Source: Rhizobium sp. ASV20
GTDB taxonomy: Bacteria > Pseudomonadota > Alphaproteobacteria > Rhizobiales > Rhizobiaceae
NCBI RefSeq assembly: GCF_016429015.1
Contig: NZ_JAELTU010000074.1
Location: forward strand, 1 to 34,462
Direction: 5' to 3'
Length of the DNA stretch: 34,462 nt
The notes beneath the pieces were generated by a model. That model was not told the origin of the DNA. It did not search any database and saw only the letters and a list, made by a program, of their open reading frames with translations. Shown piece by piece: positions 31,039 through 34,462 of the stretch; the stretch's first letter is position 1; every line of letters begins with the position of its first letter. The position numbers and the translations under genes were made by a program.

Positions 31039-31935
31039 ATGTCGCAGAAAAACGAGATTCCGAATTTCTTTGTCTATGGCGAGCCAAGTCGTGTGCTTGA
31101 TGTTGGATTTCTGCATGTGGAGACGGTCATGGACCGGAAAACACTGCATTTCGGCCACGTGGCGTCGCATAAGCACCCATCAATGGGGCAGATCACCTAT
31201 TGGTTCAAAGGTGGCGGTCGCTACCGTATCGAGGATGAAACTTGGAGTTTTTCCGCTCCAACGATCAGCTTCGTGCCGAGCAACATCATTCATGGATTCG
31301 AGGTCGACGATCAGTCGGATGCCATTGTGGTCTCGGTATCGGACGATACGTTGACGGCACTGGCCTCTCAGGTAGACCTCGGCCTCGATGCGCCGACATT
31401 TCTGACTGGTCGTCCCGAGGATCCGTCCTGGAAACGGGTCGAAGCGCTGCTCGAAATGGTGAGCGCCGAATATGCGGATCGTGGCGGGCAGAACGAGAAA
31501 GTGATATTGGGATTGGTTGGCGTCGTGCTCTCGTTGATGGGGCGGCTTGGCGGCAGTGCGGCGCTTCCGCAAGCTTCACCGACCGTTGCTCTTGCTCTGG
31601 CGCTCAGAAGCGCCGTCGACCGCTACTATCGGAGCGATTGGCCGGTCGGACGCTATGTTGAACTGCTTGCCACGACACCGCATCTGCTCGACAAGGCTGC
31701 GCGCGAGGTTTTCGGGCTTACCGTCAAGGAGCTGCTGCTCGAGCGGCGTTTGCTGGAGGCGAAGCGCCTGTTGATGTTCACGATCCGCTCGGTCGAGGAT
31801 ATCGGCCGGGAAGTGGGCTTCGAGGATCCGGCCTATTTCTCGCGGTTCTTCCGCAAGCGGATGGGAGAGGCGCCGGCCGCGTGGCGGCGGCGGAATGTGG
31901 AACGAAACTCAATGGGCGGCGATGCCGAGATGTGA
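31039..31935 (+). CDS. hpaA: AraC family regulator, HpaA-like activator of hpaBC
   Basis: A 298-residue AraC-type regulator. The N-terminal cupin domain contains FGHVASHKHPSMGQITYWFKGGG (read as FGHVASHKHPSMGQ, then ITYWFKGGG) and FVPSNIIHGFEV. The C-terminal DNA-binding domain ends with the second helix-turn-helix SVEDIGREVGFEDPAYFSRFF and RKRMGEAPAAWRRR. In E. coli, HpaA is an AraC protein of about 296 residues, encoded next to hpaBC and activating it in response to 4-hydroxyphenylacetate. Length, cupin fold and the divergent position to hpaB support the same role here. There is no good Shine-Dalgarno before ATG 31039, so the start is less certain. Confidence 0.75.
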   Translation: MSQKNEIPNFFVYGEPSRVLDVGFLHVETVMDRKTLHFGHVASHKHPSMGQITYWFKGGGRYRIEDETWSFSAPTISFVPSNIIHGFEVDDQSDAIVVSVSDDTLTALASQVDLGLDAPTFLTGRPEDPSWKRVEALLEMVSAEYADRGGQNEKVILGLVGVVLSLMGRLGGSAALPQASPTVALALALRSAVDRYYRSDWPVGRYVELLATTPHLLDKAAREVFGLTVKELLLERRLLEAKRLLMFTIRSVEDIGREVGFEDPAYFSRFFRKRMGEAPAAWRRRNVERNSMGGDAEM

Positions 31936-32005
31936 ATACAGACGCGGCTGTTTCCAGCGCGGACAATGGCGCCCTCGAAAGCCAGATGTGCGATCGCGCT
32001 GCGGC

Positions 32006-32830
32006 TCAACTTCTGCTGTGGCGTTGGCGAAACTCGCGCGGCGTACAATTTTCCCGCTCGTGAAACAGCCGCGAGAAGTAGAATGCGTCGTTGATCCCAA
32101 CCTTGGAGGCGATGAGTTCGATCTTGTCGTCCGTCGTCGCCAAGAGCTCCTTGGCGTGGTCCATACGCAGCCGAAGCTGAAAGGCCTTTGGCGGCAGCCC
32201 GACTTCCGCCAGGAATTTCCGGCGCAGCGTTGCCGGCGACATGCCGTACTCGGCTGCAAAAGCCGTTATGTCGAGAGCCTGCATGGCCCTTTTGCGAAGC
32301 GCGTCGATGATCTCGGAGATATCGGCCCCATCTGCCTGCAAAGGCTTGGTTTGACCGGCCTGATGGGCCGCGAGAATGACGATCTGATACAGCATCGAAG
32401 CTGCCGAGGCACTGGCAAGCGGGGTATCTTCGAGCAGATTGGCGTGAAGTGCACTGAAGAGACGCGGTGCGCGGTCTAGGTTTCGAAGAGGAGTAATCGG
32501 ATCCTGCTCGTTGATAAGCCGCAGCCGCAGGAAATCGCGGACGAGCGAGCCTTCGAAAAGCACCCATCGCTCGCTCCAGCCATCGGTATCCGGGCCGTAG
32601 GAGTGTTGCCTGTTCGGGAAGAGCCAGAAAAGAGCAGGGCCTTCTACACTCCTGCGAACGATGGCACCGGTTTCAAGATGCCCGTTGCCTTGCTCTATCA
32701 GAACGGCGGCATAGCTTGGCAGCTTTCGGTTTTTCACCCAATGAGCGACACGCTGTCTCCCGCTGCCGATAACGGCCAGTCCTCCCATGGCGTCAAGAGG
32801 CGACCGATAGATGGCGTCTGTCGTTTCCAT
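32006..32830 (-). CDS. AraC family transcriptional regulator
   Basis: A 274-residue regulator with an AraC N-terminal sensor (RQRVAHWVKNRKLPSYAAVL, VEGPALFWLFPNRQHSYGP) and a C-terminal double helix-turn-helix (LDITAFAAEYGMSPATLRRKF and KIELIASKVGINDAFYFSRLF). ATG 32830 lacks a nearby Shine-Dalgarno, while GGAGG (32862-32858 on the minus strand) sits 9 nt ahead of an in-frame CTG at 32848, so initiation at CTG adding six residues is possible. It diverges from the PhyH-type dioxygenase gene and is convergent with the HpaA-like gene. It most likely controls the dioxygenase and not the hpa genes. Confidence 0.85.
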   Translation of the reverse strand: METTDAIYRSPLDAMGGLAVIGSGRQRVAHWVKNRKLPSYAAVLIEQGNGHLETGAIVRRSVEGPALFWLFPNRQHSYGPDTDGWSERWVLFEGSLVRDFLRLRLINEQDPITPLRNLDRAPRLFSALHANLLEDTPLASASAASMLYQIVILAAHQAGQTKPLQADGADISEIIDALRKRAMQALDITAFAAEYGMSPATLRRKFLAEVGLPPKAFQLRLRMDHAKELLATTDDKIELIASKVGINDAFYFSRLFHERENCTPREFRQRHSRS

Positions 32831-32927
32831 GTTGAGCGAAAAGTCCAGTATGATTTTCCTCCATGTAGAAAAGCAGTTCTCTTCGCTAGGTTCAATGGGT
32901 CTTCAACTCATGCAGCGGGCGAGTGAA

Positions 32928-33857
32928 ATGTCGATTTCCATGAAGGTGGCACAGAGAGACGTGAAAGGCCCCGGTCTCGTGGCGAATGGGAAAACGCTGT
33001 CGACGGCGGCAAATCGGCTTGGCTACCTCACTCCGACCGATCCGGGCATCGGGGTCGCCGCGATCCGCCGGCTCTACGAAGAGAACGGGTATGTCTGGCT
33101 GAAGGGTTTTCTGCCACGAAATGAGGTGATCGAGTTCCGCGGCTGGGTGTTCAGCCATCTGGCGGCAACCGGCCTCATTGCATCTGGCACGGATCCGCGC
33201 GATGGGATCGCTTCGGCGATCACTCCGGATAGCAAAGAGCTAGACCGTTACCTGATGGCGTTGGTCCGCTCTGTTGCCTACGAGGGTTTCTGCGCGCAGC
33301 CGCGCATGGCTCGTTTCATGGATGAATTCCTCGCGGGCATCTCCTACCTGCACAAGCGCAAGATCATGCGCCATGTGCTGCCGGGAACGACGACGGCAAC
33401 ACCTGCGCATTATGATCTCGTCTATCTTCGGGGCGGCACCAGCCGGGTCGTGACGGCATGGATCCCGATCGGAGACATCCCGGTCGAAATGGGTGGGTTG
33501 GCCTATCTCGAAGGCTCACATGCCATCGGTGCGCGAATGGAGCGCGACTTTGCCGAACAAAACAGCGACCTCAGCCCCGAGGAGCGCGTCAGCGCCTACA
33601 ATCGCAACATGACGGAGGGCGGATGGGTTTCGAAGGATCTGCCTGACATGGCAGAGCGTTTCGACACGCGCTGGCTGATCGCCGACTACGAGGCCGGCGA
33701 TGTGATGCTCCACTCGCCTTTCATGATTCATGCCTCGACGACCAATCAGGATGAGAGCCAGCGGCTGCGCTTGTCCACGGACATCCGCTATCAGAATGTC
33801 GAGGACGAGATCGACGTTCGCTGGAACAATCATTGGTCTCTTGGCGACATGCTTTGA
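32928..33857 (+). CDS. Phytanoyl-CoA dioxygenase (PhyH) family Fe(II)/2-oxoglutarate oxygenase
   Basis: About 309 residues from ATG 32928. Family features are YVWLKGFLPRNEV near the N-terminus and the iron motif H161-Y-D163 in ATPAHYDLVYL. MGGLAYLEGSH follows, with a distal histidine at H262 or H268 (MLHSPFMIHAST) and the 2-oxoglutarate arginine in RLRLSTDIRYQ. PhyH enzymes hydroxylate varied small molecules; the substrate is not evident. The start is uncertain: in-frame ATGs exist at 32895, 32910, 32928 and 32940, and none has a strong ribosome binding site. It diverges from an AraC gene, and there is no clear link to the hpa pathway. Confidence 0.83.
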   Translation: MSISMKVAQRDVKGPGLVANGKTLSTAANRLGYLTPTDPGIGVAAIRRLYEENGYVWLKGFLPRNEVIEFRGWVFSHLAATGLIASGTDPRDGIASAITPDSKELDRYLMALVRSVAYEGFCAQPRMARFMDEFLAGISYLHKRKIMRHVLPGTTTATPAHYDLVYLRGGTSRVVTAWIPIGDIPVEMGGLAYLEGSHAIGARMERDFAEQNSDLSPEERVSAYNRNMTEGGWVSKDLPDMAERFDTRWLIADYEAGDVMLHSPFMIHASTTNQDESQRLRLSTDIRYQNVEDEIDVRWNNHWSLGDML

Positions 33858-33861
33858 TCTG

Positions 33862-33886
33862 GGCGCCGGCTTCAGACGCCGGCGCC
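33862..33886. terminator. Hairpin terminator between PhyH gene and glycosyltransferase-like gene
   Basis: GGCGCCGGC (33862-33870) and GCCGGCGCC (33878-33886) form a perfect 9-bp stem with a 7-nt loop, 4 nt after the PhyH stop. The two flanking genes converge on it. No T-run follows on the plus strand (AACCAAAA), but the minus strand would read TTTTGGTT before the stem. Confidence 0.6.
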
Positions 33887-33913
33887 AACCAAAAGCGGCA
33901 AGCCGTCGGGCGG

Positions 33914-34462
33914 CTATTGGCTGCTGTGCAGGATGCGCTCTATTTCGCAGACCCGGTCGCGGCGACGCCTCAGGCGCTTGCCGATGCGGCCGAACCAGCG
34001 TTTGGGCTTCCTTGCCTCCCGGCTGGCCTGCAATTGCTCGATGAAGACTTCGCAAACCTCTTCGTTCTCGGTGCGATCGAAGATCCAGCAGAAGGAGACG
34101 GGCAGTTTCGCGACCCGAAATTTTGGATGGGCGCTCTGCTCGTCCTTGGCAATAATGTCTTCGAGAACGAGCTGGTCCCATACTTCCGGGGTGGTCAAGC
34201 AACCCTGCTGCCAAAGCTCCAGGATACACGCCGCTGCGGAGGTCTCGTTGATGAGAATTGTCCCGCTGAGAAGACGTCCGTCGCCATCGTAATAGGCTGC
34301 GATATCGCAATCCAGCTTGCGAAGTTCTGGCCAAGGATTGCTATGGAAGACGGCATCGACGTCGACGTAAAGCAGTGGTCCGCGCAGTCTTGCCCGTTCC
34401 TGCGCAAGAAAGCCGGGCTTCATGCCTGCGTTCAGAACCCAGCTTCCGGCGCTGGGCAATGC
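33914..34462 (-). CDS. Glycosyltransferase-like protein, truncated at the window edge
   Basis: The frame is open to the right edge and gives at least 183 residues, with the N-terminus missing. The stretch LLYVDVDAVFHSNPWPEL contains a DxD-type motif (D-V-D) as in nucleotide-sugar-dependent transferases. LLSGTILINETSAAACILELW and PVSFCWIFDRTE resemble the C-terminal half of the nucleotide-diphospho-sugar transferase domain. The C-terminus is very basic (KPKRWFGRIGKRLRRRRDR), which suggests contact with membrane or nucleic acid. A TTG at 34459 could be read as a start, but truncation is more likely. The gene seems unrelated to the amine island and probably marks its right border. Confidence 0.55.
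   Translation of the reverse strand, partial: ALPSAGSWVLNAGMKPGFLAQERARLRGPLLYVDVDAVFHSNPWPELRKLDCDIAAYYDGDGRLLSGTILINETSAAACILELWQQGCLTTPEVWDQLVLEDIIAKDEQSAHPKFRVAKLPVSFCWIFDRTENEEVCEVFIEQLQASREARKPKRWFGRIGKRLRRRRDRVCEIERILHSSQ

Noticed and set aside
32811..32927. N-terminal extension of the PhyH protein from the earliest in-frame ATG at 32811
   Set aside because: It would overlap the start of the divergent AraC gene, and the added residues do not resemble the family N-terminus. ATG 32928 or a neighbour is more likely.
1..34462. Search for CRISPR arrays, tRNA or rRNA genes, insertion sequences, integrases and attachment sites
   Set aside because: No regularly spaced repeats, no transposase or integrase coding sequence, no flanking direct repeats and no tRNA-like cloverleaf were noticed. 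Short RNA genes could still be missed by eye.

Overview
The window is about 34.5 kb of GC-rich, gene-dense DNA with no mobile elements, rRNA, tRNA or CRISPR visible. The gene mix points to an alphaproteobacterium, most likely of the Rhizobiales: several branched-chain-type (Liv) ABC importers, IclR and AraC regulators, SDRs, and ATGA-type coupled genes. That is inferred from gene content and style, with no marker gene to confirm it.

The centre of the window is a complete 4-hydroxyphenylacetate / homoprotocatechuate meta-cleavage pathway. It has the two-component hydroxylase HpaBC (28858-30943, minus), then HpaD, HpaE, HpaF, a single-domain FAH-type HpaG, HpaH, HpaI and a succinic semialdehyde dehydrogenase (5438-12432, minus). 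The end products are pyruvate and succinate.

Upstream on the same strand lies a funnel of genes that appears to feed the pathway with amines: an IclR regulator, a Tm-1-like protein, a HAD protein, a class III amine transaminase, a second class III enzyme that closely resembles O-phosphoethanolamine / phosphohydroxylysine phospho-lyases, and an APH-fold small-molecule kinase. Diverging from the IclR gene are an APC permease and an aldehyde dehydrogenase. Next come a YtcJ-like amidohydrolase and a complete Liv-type importer with a fused permease-ATPase (22500-28770, plus). I read the whole as an aromatic biogenic-amine catabolic island: amine uptake, conversion to an arylacetaldehyde, oxidation to an arylacetate, ring hydroxylation and ring cleavage.

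The most interesting part is the kinase / phospho-lyase pair. It suggests that beta-hydroxylated amines (octopamine, noradrenaline, phenylethanolamine) are phosphorylated on the side-chain hydroxyl. Phosphate and ammonia would then be eliminated to give the arylacetaldehyde. A second strong signal is regulatory: the promoters of the APC permease and of the amidohydrolase share a long conserved block with the palindrome ATTTGAA-N7-TTCAAAT and an upstream TTAAC element. A better palindromic form of that TTAAC element (TTAACACGTTAA) sits just ahead of hpaF.

Flanks: positions 1-3242 (plus) hold the end of another Liv-type importer operon followed by an SDR and an AraC regulator. Positions 3282-5267 (minus) hold an SDR, a MoaF-family protein and a SnoaL-like protein, separated from hpaI by a strong hairpin. 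Positions 31039-34462 hold an HpaA-like AraC regulator divergent from hpaB, another AraC regulator divergent from a PhyH-type dioxygenase, and a truncated glycosyltransferase-like gene at the right edge. Convergent gene pairs are separated by clear hairpin terminators.
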